Positions 10,621 through 23,300 of a DNA stretch of 64,000 nt are shown piece after piece. The position numbers and the translations under genes were made by a program. Source of the DNA: Molossus alvarezi. Its lineage: Eukaryota > Chordata > Mammalia > Chiroptera > Molossidae. A model generated the notes under the pieces. It did not search any database. It saw only the letters and a program-made list of their open reading frames with translations, and was not told the DNA's origin. Positions within the stretch are counted from its first letter, which is position 1, and every line of letters begins with the position of its first letter. The stretch is from the NCBI GenBank assembly GCA_037176705.1, contig CM073898.1, positions 27,574,488-27,638,487 of the forward strand, read 5' to 3'.

Positions 10621-10979
10621 CTAGTAAATATTAGAAAGACTCGCCAGAAATTCCATAACATAACAACTAATTTTTCTGTAAATGTTTTTAAAGACAATTA
10701 AGGTAAGATGATAGCCATATATATGTATGTATCTCGAAGGAAAGTTCAGAAAGAAACAGTCCATGGGAAGAAATAGTGCATGCGCGCGCATACGTGTGTG
10801 TGTCAGGGGGAGAGGGGTGCTTTATCTCTATGGTTGTACTGATACTGTATAATAATTCTTTTCAAAAAAAATATAAGTTTAAAGTTGTCTTTTTTGTTTT
10901 TAATGATTTGAAGTAAGCCACATTTTAATGTGATAATTTGTTATGTGTAACTTGGTTACCTGGTCCTCTCTCTTTCTTA

Positions 10980-11110
10980 AAAAAGTTTATCTTATTGTTG
11001 AGTATTACAGATGTTCCCCCATTTTCCCCTCTTTGCCTCCTCCACCCAGCTCCCACCCCACCCCAGGCCTTCACCTGTCTACTGTCTGTGTCCATTGGCT
11101 ACGCATATCC
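10980..11110 (-). mobile_element. L1 3' UTR fragment, minus strand
   Basis: C-rich segment (tacagatgttcccccatttt, ccaccccaccccaggcc, tgtccattggct) matching the reverse of the L1 3' UTR seen at 20110-20210. Only the last ~130 bp of the element are present. Confidence 0.65.
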
Positions 11111-11289
11111 TAATGTTCCTTCCCTTTTGTCTACTTATCCAGTTTCTACTTAACTTTCAAGTTGTGTTCACATATTAATACCTCCTCCTCCTTCCTTAGC
11201 TTTTCATAAGCAACTCCATTTCAGGACTTGCATAGTATTGTAGTCATGTTCATATGTCTCTTTCTCCATAGATCCCAAAGACCAAGATT

Positions 11290-11345
11290 TGTCTTACTCT
11301 ACTTCCTCTCAAATTCTTAGCACAGTGCCTGGCATTGGGTGGTGG
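11290..11345 (+). repeat. L2 3' end fragment
   Basis: Short match to the L2 tail: cttagcacagtgcctggcat. Confidence 0.4.
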
Positions 11346-11411
11346 CTCTGTGAATTTTATGCCTTCAAGACATTGTGAAATCTGACACCTTACAAACTGT
11401 ATTTGAGATAT

Positions 11412-11682
11412 ATATATATATATTTTTTTTTTTTTTGAATCCTCACCCGAGGACATTTTTCCATTTTTTGCACAGATAGAGTGGGAGGGAGAGAAAAGAA
11501 GAGAGAGAGAGAGAGAGAGAAACATCGACGTGAAAGGGACACATCGAGTGGCTGCCACCCGCACGACCAACCAGGTCCGGGGACAAACTGCAACCGAGGT
11601 ACATGCCCTTAGCGGGAAACGAACCCAGGTCTCTCCGGACCGCAGGCCGATGCTCTAACCGCTGAGCCAATCCGGCCAGGGC
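11412..11682 (-). mobile_element. Ves SINE (long-body type), minus strand
   Basis: Reverse A-tail (poly-T), tcctcacccgaggac, GA-rich run, aaacatcgacgtgaaaggg, ending in the reverse tRNA head ctaaccgctgagccaatccg. Flanked by 12-bp copies of tatttgagatat (11400-11411 and 11683-11694). Little divergence in the head suggests a fairly young copy. Confidence 0.9.
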
Positions 11683-11694
11683 TATTTGAGATAT

Positions 11695-12125
11695 TTTTAA
11701 TGCCATTGAAAACATGAGGAAGGAAAAGAAAATCACATTGCATACTATAAACATATGCACCTATGGAAAGGAAGCATTTAAGCTAAATGTCAATGGAAGT
11801 ATGTTAACTGAATGAGGATTTGCTTGGGCTTACTGGGTAGACTCAGAGACATTGACAATGTCCAAGGACTTCTGTCATTTAGATCTTTTTAAACTTGTTC
11901 AAATCCAATATTTCGAAGTCACAGGAATTAAATTTAATGAAAGATACACGTGTTGGAATGGGTATAAACAGTAAGAATCATAACTGTGAATTGTGTCTCT
12001 CTGTACACTACTACTAAAGTTAGCATCAGCAAGCAGCCCACTTCTCAGAAGAGGAAGCTGAGACCCAAGACTGAATCAAAGAGGTAGCTCATTTGTAATG
12101 GATAGTAACTTCAACTGGTCCAGGA
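11695..12125. other. No gene recognised
   Basis: Unique non-coding sequence. A faint MIR-like core (gaagctgagacccaagac, 12053 on) occurs near its right edge. Confidence 0.45.
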
Positions 12126-12129
12126 ATTG

Positions 12130-12320
12130 AAAACATGGAATTCAAATTTCCTTTCTAACACTCACTCTCTGTGCCAACTTGGAGAAGTCACTTCAGTTTC
12201 TAGGAGCTTAACCTTCTTGTCTATAAAATAACATGTTTCATGCCTGCCTATAGAGTTATTGAAAAGATTAGATGACATGTGTCTATAAGAGCAACCCATA
12301 AACTAATTATTGTATATGGA
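12130..12320 (+). repeat. MIR SINE
   Basis: MIR order preserved across ~190 bp: actctctgtgccaacttgg, gaagtcacttcagttt, gtctataaaataaca, gagttattgaaaagattaga. Confidence 0.6.
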
Positions 12321-12884
12321 TAGTATTTTGTTTGTTATACGGATTCTTCCATAATTCCTCTTCCCTAGCCCCTGGGTTGGGCAGAAGCACCATGGTGGAC
12401 TGGGCATGTGCCAATGCATGAGAACCACAAGTTCTGCCTTCCGGTCCTTGCTCCTACCTTTTCTGAGTGGATAGCTTAACCTCTCTCTGCTTCAGGGAGA
12501 GGAAAAAGACAAACAAAGAAACTATTATATTTGCATAGTCTAGAGATATTTGAAATAATAAAATAGAAAAATGGTTGCAAAATGCTTTGCAGAGCAAAAG
12601 ATTTTCAACTGAGACAGCATATTTGTGTCTTGAAAAGTGAGTGACAGAAAGGTAAAGTGATTCACGCTAGAATGTGCAGCTTATTACTACATATAGGAAG
12701 AAACTAGGCTAGTAACTAATTTCAACTTTCTTCCATCAAATTACCTGACTATTTGAATAAGTAGATCATATACACCAAATATTGGTCAGGAAAATACATA
12801 ACACTATAGAAATAGAAGCTCTATTTTCTAATAGAAAAATGCAAAAATATTTATATGCATAAAAAAATTAAAATAAAACTTATG

Positions 12885-13160
12885 GCCCTGGCCCATTTGG
12901 CTCAGTGGTTGTAGAGATGGCCCAAAGACTGAAGTGTCACGGGTTCAATTTTGGTCAAGGGAGCTTACTTCAGTTGCAGTTTGTTCCCCAGCCCTGGTTG
13001 GGGTCATGTGGGAGGCAACCAATCAATATGTCTCTCTCACATCGATGTTTCTCTCTCTCTCTCTCTCTCTCTTTCTCCCCCCCCCCAATCTGGAGATAAA
13101 TGGGAAAGTATCCTCAGGTGAGGATTTAAATATATATAGAATAATAACAGTAATAATTAT
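12885..13160 (+). mobile_element. Ves SINE with (CT)n body
   Basis: Head cctggcccatttggctcag, middle gggaggcaaccaatcaata, (CT)n, a C-run, and tcctcaggtgaggattta. Flanks aataaaacttatg (12872-12884) and aataatacttatg (13161-13173) differ at one base, a likely target duplication. Confidence 0.85.
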
Positions 13161-13173
13161 AATAATACTTATG

Positions 13174-16100
13174 CATCAAGGTATTACATTTCAGTTGCAT
13201 TTCTAATGAAGCAAAATACATTTACTCTATGTATTTTATAATAACTTCACTGACTACCGACTATTTCATAATAACTACTTGTTTCCAGCCTCTCATCCAC
13301 TTTCTATGAAAACCAAAAACCATTTATTTCCAAGTCTAATGTTTGGGTATAGCTGCTGCTTGTCCTGTTTGTGCAACCAAGATTTTATTTAAAAATTGAT
13401 CTCTCAGTCTTGTCCAAAATGTTCTTAAGCATTATACAACTAAGAAAACTAGCTTGAGATTCTTGTAAAGTTTCTAGTACACTTTACTGATTAAGGTATA
13501 ATGAATTGCTATTGCTTACTTATTTTTGATTTTGAAGTATTTTATTTTTAAATTATACCAACTTACTACAGGACATACTTCCTGATGTTTTGGCAAGTCT
13601 CTACTGAGTTCAGATTAAAGATAAAATTTTTAAATTATCTTAATGCTTTGAGAGAATAATGAAAAAATGACAACACATTGATTAACCGAACAAGGTTACA
13701 TTGTGTGTGTTTTGCATTCATTTCTCTCTCCAGAGATAATATTATTCATTATCCAAATTTACTATTATGACACATAAAAATGGTCCCAAACAAAATTGTT
13801 CATCCTTGTTTATATGCACAAAGAGATTGAAAATATAAATCTTCATATTAGCACAGTTTGTGAAATGTCATTCCATTATGTGATTACTTCTTATTCTATA
13901 ACTTTGTCAACACCTGTAAAAAAAAAAAAAAAAACTCACCAAACTATTACAAGATACTGCAAAATTTCCCTCTTTCAAAAAAAAAAACAAAAAAACTTGC
14001 CTTTTAACGGATTTGAAACAAAAACAAGCTTAAAAACTCTCCCCTCCTCCTTTATTTAAGGCACTGCTATCCTACTGTGCTAAAGTTATTTGTTTACATT
14101 ATTCTCCAACACTGGATCATAAATTCTTTGGGGGGGTGCATAGTCCATCTAGGTGCCATCTTTATAGCCTGGCACCTTGAAAATGCATCAAAAGTGTTTA
14201 TGGAATTGCATTACAGAACAAGTGATATATACTGTAATTTTATAACCTCATGTGAAAAAATCTTGTTATTAACCTCTGTATTAACCTCCTGTGAAAACTG
14301 AGAAGATACCCCAAAGAACATGACTTTCACCAGCCATAAACACCTGCACAACCTGCCTCCTTCTGAGGACCAAGACATATCTGCTCTTCCTTATCTTCAC
14401 AATAGCACAACTATGTAAAGTCATGCCGGAAAGAACCACACATCCAAGGGATCAATAGCTAGAATGACCATGTCAATATGCCTTGTCCTGGCATCTCACC
14501 TGGCCTAGTGAATCCCTTTCACCCTCAACAGTATTGTCTTTGGATGATCAGTTACATGGTCCTCTTGTTCATAGCTATGCTTTAGCTATGTTCTTTTATT
14601 TCCTATTTAGAGGTTTTGAGGGTAGGTTCTGAAAAAATAATAATAGGAAAACAAAAACAGTATAATAGGAGGTTGAGTGGGGACATTTTCTGTTGCCCCT
14701 GAATTAACACCTAAGACCCAAAGCTGAGAATAAAGAGGCACAGAACATGCCACATTTTAAACAGAATGGCCAACATCAAGAGTCAGAAATCTGTGTCAAA
14801 GTTCATTAGGGAACAACTAAACTTACCCCAGTATTCCCAAATCATCAATCCCAATCTCCAACCCTACCACTTCTTTTAGCTGATGAACAGGATTAGACAG
14901 AAGAAAGAAACCGGGCATCCTCAGCTATTTGCCTAGAAGGCGGTACAGAAACATAAGTGGAATGTAATCACTCCCCCAGTGAAGAAGGAAGCAGACTCTT
15001 AGGGAATCATTCAGAGAGATGGGACATTTTGAGAGGAGGCCATAATCTCATTTTCCAAAAATGTCTGCTTATGCCTAGAACTTAGAGATCTCCCGCCACC
15101 CCATTTCCATAGAACCAGGGGAAGAAAACTGGCAAGAAAAAGCAGGGCAGAGAGAGGACGAAACTATGGAGAGCCTGAACATCCTCTACTAGGGGTGCAA
15201 ACAAGTGTGTGCTCCTTAGAGTCACATGGACAGAGGAGAGCAAAGCTGGACACAGGCTTTCCTGGCAGTACCAGACCTAGGAAGGCTGACTGCCAGGGAA
15301 GGTGCATTCGAAGAAGTTGAGCCTAAACCAGGGGCAGTTTTTCCCAGAACAATTGTATAAGGAGACAACAAGTCCCACACACACACCTTCCACAACTGGT
15401 CATCCCAAATACACATGCACTTCCAGAGACCCAGGCTTTGGACACCTGTTGCGCAAAGGTCTTCAGTGGCTAGACAGTGTTATCCAGACTAGCAGTAAGA
15501 TGACAAAGCCACACAGCAGCCAGTTCAGAAAAAGACACTAGTACCTTTCTCCTCTTCACTTACCAGTATCAATAATATGAGGAACTAGAAAGACAAAAAG
15601 TCTCAAAAGTAATACAACCCTTCCCACTCCAAGTTATCAGAGCTATAAGATTTGTTATATAAGATATTAGAATTTTAAATTGGACTTTTTTTAAGCTAGA
15701 AGTGACTGAGGGATTTTGGATCTGGTCCAATATGTCACTTGGGATGCTATTGGGCAGGAAAAGAAAGTCAAAATCAATAATAATTACAGCAAAGCAAAAC
15801 CATTTCAAATTTGCACTTAACCAATTTGAGGCTAGCTATCAGAACACAAGATCATGCTTTATTTTACAAGTTTGACCTCACGTGCTCAGAGACAAGTGCC
15901 CAAGTTCTCATGAGCCCAAAACAGTTGTGTCCAGCAAAGAGAAGCTTCTAGTCTTCATGTTCTATGCCTTAAATGTCTGCTCATGGCTTCACTAATTCAC
16001 ATCAATAGTTTATTTTGATGGTGTAGACCCGCAAAGCCATGCCTGTTTGTTTTCCCAACCAGTGTCTGAGGTCATGCTTTCACTCTTTCAAAGCCACCCC

Positions 16101-17021
16101 CAAGCGTTTGAAAGGACCTCCACTCAGGAGGGTGACCCAACCAAAACACTCGTCTGCCAGGTAACCTGGCTCCCAGGTAGCAATCCATTTTGTCTTCATC
16201 TTCTGCATTGGCTTTCTCTACAATCTGAACACAGGATTTGAGAAAAGGAAAACCATCCTCATAAAAATGTTGAGGATCCCTTCCAGAAAAGGTAGTTTAA
16301 AGGCCATATTTTGACTTTCAAATAGTATTTTTTTTAAATATTCTGAAACACTATATTACATCTATGGATTTCAGAAATGGCTCTGATAAAGAACAAAATC
16401 CTCTCTCCTATTCCTACCTAATTAGCAAGAAATTTAATCTTAGCACTAATAAGTCTCCAAGTTAGGCTCACTCAGGATTGGCTCCCATAGGCCAGAAGAG
16501 TATAAAGGTAGCTGAGCTCAGTCAAAAACTGGTTAAGTAATAAAGGCTTATCTTAGATGTGGGTACCATGAACCCTTTTTGCTGTGTGCACTGTACCTGT
16601 GTCCCTATGAGCCTCATAGTAAGGTCATTACAGGACAGAGTCAACTTAACAGCAGTGAGGGGTCACAGATTTCTTGGCTTTTGACTTTGTCAGAAACTTG
16701 GAACTAACCCAAATTAGTTCCGCTCAGGGAATGGAGTCCTGTTTCCATGCCCTTCCTGAATTTTGATTCACCAATGTTCAATTTAGTGTATACCACTGCC
16801 AATCTTTTTGGTCCACACCTCCCTACAACTCCCATTATGGAATAAAGATTAATAATAACAAATTGCCACAAGTACTAGCTAGATTTAAAAGAAAATATTT
16901 CTTTCCACACATTTTCTTTTCAATACCTCTCACATTATACAGGTAGCCATCAACTCTACTTATATGTAGTCCCAAGCCTTTAAGTTTCAGGAGAAATGTT
17001 GTAACCTTAACCGTGCCCCAA
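13174..17021. other. No gene recognised
   Basis: Nearly 4 kb of AT-rich unique DNA containing only short open frames (under 100 codons) and poly-A tracts near 13919 and 13978. I see no splice-framed exon, RNA gene or clear repeat. Confidence 0.45.
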
Positions 17022-17056
17022 CACACACACACACACACGCACACACATACACACAG
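17022..17056. repeat. (CA)n microsatellite
   Basis: Interrupted ca repeat with single g and t changes. Confidence 0.9.
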
Positions 17057-17399
17057 CTCACCATCACCATAACCACCCCTACCACTAGGCCAAGAGTACA
17101 ATTTGGAAAACAAAATTGCACATTCTATTATTCATATGACAAGTAAGAAACAGATTAGAAAGAAACTCATTTAGCAGAATAAACCACAATGAACAACAAC
17201 AACAAAAAAATCATAAAATGTTTGAATCGGATTTAACACCATCAAATGAACCAATATACTTAATTTGTTTTGGGAAATGTTATTTGTTCTGTCTAAAATT
17301 CTACAGTGTTCAAAGAGGCAGGAAGGAAAGCTAGAAGTATTATGCTATCCCCCCAGTCGGGAATATTTAGAACAGAACCAACTTCTTGTTCACATTCTT

Positions 17400-17441
17400 C
17401 TCTCCATCTTTCCCATCCTTCTCTCCATCTTTCCCATCCTT
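17400..17441 (+). repeat. 21-bp tandem duplication
   Basis: Two identical units starting ctctccatctttcccatc. It makes the short open frames here look repetitive (SIFPILLSIFPIL); that is an effect of the DNA repeat. Confidence 0.9.
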
Positions 17442-17574
17442 TTACCACCCCACATATTCGTATGCTCAAGGGATTTTTCAGGAAGTACCTAATATCCTGA
17501 GAAAATCACTGTGTGCATTGGGTGTGAAGGGAACCACGCTTACCCAAGGACAGGCTGTCTTGATGTCCTATGAA

Positions 17575-17740
17575 GAGCATGGGTTTTGTAGTGAGGGCAG
17601 ACCTGGGGTTAGGTTCTTGTTCTAGCTATGAAAATTTAGGTTTATTACCCCAAAACCTTCTGCAAGATCTAGTAACTTGATCTCATCTCTAAGTGTTCTA
17701 TTTACTATGAGTAATATATGTGGAAGAGCTAGCACCTAAT
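17575..17740 (+). repeat. Possible MIR fragment
   Basis: Opening gagcatgggttttgtagtg and later ttgttctagctatgaaaatt recall MIR; the rest is too decayed for certainty. Confidence 0.4.
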
Positions 17741-18764
17741 AGCTTTTTTTTTTATAAATTCTTTGCATATGATTTTGTATCTCTTAATCAAACTGAAATG
17801 GAGAAGCAGTTTCTAGACAACATTTTAATCATATATAATTAATATCATTCAAATCTGTTATATAAGTGCTTTGATTAAGTAGACCTCATAAAATGGTTAA
17901 ATAAAACATCATCAGTTTTTCCCCTTTTCTTGTGAATTTTCTATTATTTGCCCTTCTGGTTATTTGCCCTCTAAAATCACCTGAGAAAACATGAGTATTT
18001 TTTTACATCCTCAAGTCAAAAACATAATCAAGATTCTGATCATCTGCTATGTTGGCAACCCCGAGAGAACACACGGGAAAAAAGGTGATGAGCAAGGCAT
18101 TGTTTCCCTTTGATCACATTCTCATCAAAACAGCAAAATTCAGCACTGCTTAGCAGCTTACAATTTTTAACAGTTTATATTATAATAGAAACAGGAAACT
18201 ATTTCCTCTTTCTTTTTCTGTTGAAACAGCCTGCATTTCTAACCAGCCACATGGAAAATGACATTTAGGCAGCAGCAGTCAAGAAGGTATGAAACAGTAA
18301 ATGACTGAGACCACTGTTGCAGGGGGGGGGGGGGTGCATTTTTCAAATGTTATGATGGTCCTCTACTTGCACACCCCAGTCCAGAGATAAACCACTTATA
18401 GGCCAGTAATAAATATACAAGAAAGGCAGAAGCCTGGTTAAAACAAAACCCTTCAAGGGATGGGCATTTTCTCCTTTTAAACACCTGAATAATGATTGTA
18501 ATGAAATTGTTGACTTAAATATTAGAGTGTACTTCGATAACCCTCTAGACTAGCCACTCACGCCGTAGCGAAACTCCTCCTGTAACATACCTAAACCACC
18601 TCAACAGAGCAAGGCAGGCCTCCCCTAAATCGCCATGGTCCCTCTGTGGAAACCTATTGGGTGACTTCTTCCTCACAGTCAGAGGACAAACAGGAAACCT
18701 GTGCAGCGGAACTGGCTTTAATGACTGTTGTTGGCTCAGTAATTAAGAAGACTGAACGTTAACT
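17741..18764. other. No gene recognised; contains a G12 tract
   Basis: Unique sequence with a run of about twelve G at 18321-18333 and poly-T near 17742. No coding or RNA signal seen. Confidence 0.5.
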
Positions 18765-18862
18765 AGACTCATTGTGGGGATCACTTTACAAATACTGAGT
18801 CATTATGTTGTATACCTGGAACTAATATAACATCACATTGTCAATGATATGTCAGTAAAAAA
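18765..18862 (+). mobile_element. L1 3' terminus fragment
   Basis: Last ~100 bp of an old L1: gggatcactttacaaatac, ttatgttgtatacctgg, actaatataacat. Same end as at 43700-43810. Confidence 0.65.
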
Positions 18863-18944
18863 CTGGCTCTACATTTAACTTCTCACATGAATTTGCTACC
18901 TGCAACATCTGAACCAGCAAGAAAACTAGATTTTATCAGTTATA

Positions 18945-19015
18945 GTGCCCATGTCTTAGTCATCTTTGTAAACTCCAGTGTCTAAAGCCGCACACATAGC
19001 AGGCCCTCAACGAAC
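18945..19015 (+). repeat. L2 3' end fragment
   Basis: Tail pattern: cacacatagcaggccctcaa. Short and diverged. Confidence 0.4.
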
Positions 19016-20044
19016 ATTACTGACCTAAGCAGAAGGCCGAAATGTACTCACAGACGAACCTTCCAAAGCATGTCTTCACGTTGGAGATTATCTGACTCAC
19101 AGGGTTCTGCCAGTTTCCATATCTGCAATAAGGTTTCTGTGCCCAGCGATTTGCAGAAAGCGAGCCTGAAGAGAGATTACAACCTAAGGTGTTCAAAATA
19201 GAAGAAACACACGAGGAATAACAAAACATACTCTTTGACCTTTGTTCACTTGATGCGTGCGGGACAGAACTTTTCATACTTACATACTATTTAGGAAATT
19301 GCTGAAGTACAATCTATCTAACAGAAGCAGAATTTCTTACAGTTGTTGAAAATGGCTAAAATTTACTTCTTATTCTGGCCTTTTCTTAAGCCAGATTGCA
19401 ACAGTGGGGTTTAAAATAAAAACGAGGGAGCTCTTTATGCAAGTGACTTAAAGCAGATATAGGTAATAATGGGTTCTTAGGGATCATTTAGGCCTCACCA
19501 CCCCCCAGAGTGGGTATGTCAGAAACACCTCAGAAGGGTGTGTATGTGTGTGTGCATGCAGGGGAGAGAGAGAGAGAGAGAGCGCTCAAAGGGATAGGGG
19601 TAAGAAAATTTTTAAAGACAAACAAAAAGATTAGAGGCTTTGTCATTGTCTAGTGTACATTTAACATACATATAAGGACATAACTGGTTGGGTGAGGTTA
19701 TGAAGCTGTTGACAACAATTAAAAAAGAGGAATTCCTAACACCAACCTATTGCCACTAATTGACTAAACAAGCTCTAAGTGGAAGCTCAAGTAGACATGT
19801 TCCCCCTCTGCTGGTATCACATGGATGATTTCATAGGAGTCAGTTTCACACAAGTAGATTTCAGCTTGTTGGGGGCGGGGGGGACGGTGCTGGGACTCTG
19901 CCTTAAAGATCTTTCTGACCCAAACATGATCCATTTGTAATACCTGGCACGCAGTAACTACTCAACAAGTGCAAAAATGTTTGTCTGAATGAAATAACAT
20001 TTCTCCTTAAAATCTACCTCCAGATATACCTTGGAAATGTTTTT
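19016..20044. other. No gene recognised; (GT)n and (GA)n tracts
   Basis: Unique sequence with short gt and ga repeats at about 19540-19582 and an L2-like tail near 19938-19995 (tacctggcacgcagtaac). No gene seen. Confidence 0.45.
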
Positions 20045-20052
20045 CCCATTAC

Positions 20053-20057
<5 letters not shown>
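20045..20057. repeat. Target-site duplication of L1 (left copy)
   Basis: cccattacttctc, identical to 25914-25926 on the other side of the full-length L1. Its presence shows the element arrived by one target-primed reverse-transcription event. Confidence 0.9.
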
Positions 20058-20083
<26 letters not shown>

Positions 20084-20145
20084 TATGAATTTATTTATTT
20101 ATTTATTTTTTTGTTACAGATATTTTACCTTTTTACCCCATTGGA

Positions 20146-20262
20146 ACCCCCCACCCCACCCCCCCTCCACCCTGTCCCCGGCTTAGTTGTCCATGTCCAT
20201 TGGTCATGCATACATGCATATAAGTTCTGTGGTTTATCTCTTACCACCCCCCCACCCCCCAT
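20146..20262 (-). promoter_or_regulatory. G-rich runs in L1 3' UTR (possible quadruplexes)
   Basis: The minus strand of this 3' UTR carries two clusters of G-runs, at about 20146-20178 and 20246-20270, each with four or more runs of at least three G. G-rich polypurine tracts are a conserved feature of L1 3' UTRs; a role in retrotransposition is proposed in the literature, and folding here is inferred only. Confidence 0.55.
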
Positions 20263-20341
20263 CCCCTCTTCTGAGGGATGTCAGTCTGTGCCCTACTTCC
20301 ATGTGTCTGGGTCTACTGTATTCCTCAGACTGTTATGTTCA

Positions 20342-23300
20342 TTATATTCCGTATATAAGTGAGATCATGTGGTATTTGTCTTTTTCTGCTTGGCTTCTTT
20401 CACTTAGGATAATACTTTCCAGGTCCCTCCATGTTGTCTCAAAGGATAAGAGATCTTTCTTTCTTACCGCTGCATAGTATTCCATTGTGTATATGTACCA
20501 CAGCTTTTTTATCCATTCGTCTACTGGTGGACACTTGGGCTGTTTCCAGATCTTAGCTATTGTAAATAGTGCTGCTATGAACATGGGGGTACATATATTC
20601 TTCCTGATTGGTGTTTCAGGCTTCTTAGGGTATATTCCCAGCAGTGGGATCACTGGGTCAAATGGAAGTTCAATTTTTAATTTTTTGAGGTAGCACCATA
20701 TTGTTTTCCATAGTGGCTGCACCAGTCTGCATTCCCACCAGCAGTGTATTAGAGTCCCCTTTTCTCCACACCCTCGCCAACACTTATTGTTTGATGATTT
20801 GTTGATGGCGGCCATTCTGACAGGTGTGAGGTGATACCTCATTGTTGTTTTAATTTGCATCTCTCTGATGATTAGTGATGTTGAGCATTTCTTCATATGA
20901 CTCTTGGCCATTTGTATGTCCTGTTTGGAGAGGTGTCTATTCAGCTCCTCTGCCCATTTTTTAATTGGGTTCCTTGTCTTCCTTTTGTGGAGTTGTATGA
21001 GCACTCTGTATATATTGGAAATTAACCCCTTATCTGATACATCATTGGCAATGATGTTCTCCCATACAGTGGGTTGCCTTTCCATTTTGATGATTGTTTC
21101 TTTTGCTGTGCAGAAGCTTTTTAGTTTGATGTAGTCCCATGTGTTCATTTTCTCCTTTATTTCTGTTGCCTTAGGTGATGTATCAGTGAAAATTCTGCTC
21201 CGTATGATGTCCGAAATTTTGTTGCCTACATTTTCTTCTAGAATTTTTATGGATTCACGGGTCACATTTAAGTCTTTTATCCATTTTGAGTTTATTTTTG
21301 TGTATGGTGTAAGTTGATGGTCTAGTTTCATTTTTTTACATGTAGCTGTCCAATTTTCCCAACACCATTTATTAAAGAGGCTGTCTTTACTCCACTGTAT
21401 GCTCTTGCCACCTTTGTCAAATATTAATTGAGCATATTGCCTTGGGTCCATTTCTGGGTTTTCAGTTCTGTTCCACTGGTCTATATGCCTGTTCTTGTGC
21501 CAGTACCAGGCTGTTTTGGTTACAGTCGCTTTGTAGTATAACCTGATATCTGGTATTGTGATCCCTCCAACTTTGTTCTTCTTTTTCAAGATTGCTGTGG
21601 CTATTCGGGGTCTTTTTTGGTTCCATATGAACTTTTGAAGTATTTGTTCTAGTTCTATGAAATATGTCGTTGGTATTTTGATGGGGATTGCATTGAATCT
21701 ATAGATTGCTTTGGGTAGTATGGACATTTTAATGATGTTAATTCTTCCAATCCATGAACAGGGTATGTGCTTCCACTTTTTTATATCTTCCTCTATTTCT
21801 TTTTTCAATGACCTGTAGTTTTCTGCAAATAGGTCCTTTACTTCTTTGGTTAAGTTTATTCCTAGGTATCGTAATTTTTTTGGAGCGATGGTAAATGGGA
21901 TTGTTTTTTCAGTTTCTCTTTCTGTGAGTTCATCATTGATGTACAAGAATGCCGTCGATTTCTTGACGTTAATTTTGTATCCTGCTACTTTGCCAAATTC
22001 ATTTATTAAGTCTAATAGATTTTTGATGGAGTCTTTAGGGTTTTCTATGTACAATATCATGTCATCTGCAAATAATGACAGTTTCACTTCCTCCTTTCCA
22101 ATTTGGATCCCTTTTATTTTTTCTTCATGTCTGATTGCTGTGGCTAAGACTTCCAGTACAATGTTAAATAAGAGTGGCGAAAGTGGACATCCCTGTCTTG
22201 TTCCTGTTCTTAATGGAAATGTTTTTAGTTTCTGTCCATTGAGTATGATGTTGGCTGTAGGTCTTTCATATATGGCCTTTATTATGTCGAGATATGATCC
22301 CTCTATTCCTACATTGCTGAGCGTTTTTATCAGAAATGGATGCTGGATTTTGTCGAATGCTTTTTCAGCATCTATTGATATGATCATGTGGTTTTTATTC
22401 TTCATTTTGTTTATGTGGTGTATCACGTTTATTGATTTGCGAATATTGTACCAGCCTTGCATCCCTGGAATGAATCCCACTTGGTCATGGTGAATAATTT
22501 TTTTGATGTATTTCTGGATCCGATTTGCTAGTATTTTGTTCAGGATTTTGGCGTCTATGTTCATCAGGGATATTGGCCTGTAGTTTTCTTTCTTCGTAGT
22601 GTCTTTTTCTGGTTTTGGAATTAGAATTATGCTGGCCTCATAGAACGTGTTTGGAAGTCTTCCTTCTTCTTGAATTTTTTGAAATAGTTTGAGGAGAATG
22701 GGTGTTAGTTCTTTTTTGAATGTTCGGTAAAACTCCCCCGTGAAACCATCTGGGCCTGGGCTTTTGTTTGCTGGGAGAGTCTTGATTACCTCTTCAATTT
22801 CCTTAGTTGTTATTGGTCTGTTCAAGTTTTCTATCTCTTCCGGGAATAGTTTTGGGAGACTGTGTGTTTCTAGAAATTTGTCCATTTCACTGAGATTGTC
22901 GAATTTGTTGCCATATAGTTGTTCATAGTAGTTGTTAACGATCTTTTGTATTTCCGTGGTGTTGGTTGTTACTTCTCCTCTTTCATTTCTGATTTTGTGT
23001 ATTTGGGTTCTCTCTCTTTGTTTCTTGGTGAGTCTAGCTAAGGGTCCATCAATCTTGTTTATCTTTTCGAAAAACCAGCTCTTTGTTTCATTGATCCTTT
23101 GAATTGTTTTTTTGGTCTCTATGTCATTTATTTCTGCTCTGATCTTTACTATTTCCTTCCTTCTACTTGCTCTGGGGTTTTCTTTTTGTTTGCTTTCTAA
23201 TTCTTTAAGTTGTGAGGTTAGACAGTCAATTAGAAATTTTTCTTGTTTTTTGAGGTAGGCCTGTAGTGCTATGAACTTCCCTCTCAGAACTGCTTTCGCT

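Noticed and set aside
21846..22493. 215-codon plus-strand open frame
   Set aside because: Antisense shadow of the L1 ORF2 reverse-transcriptase region; no domain of its own.
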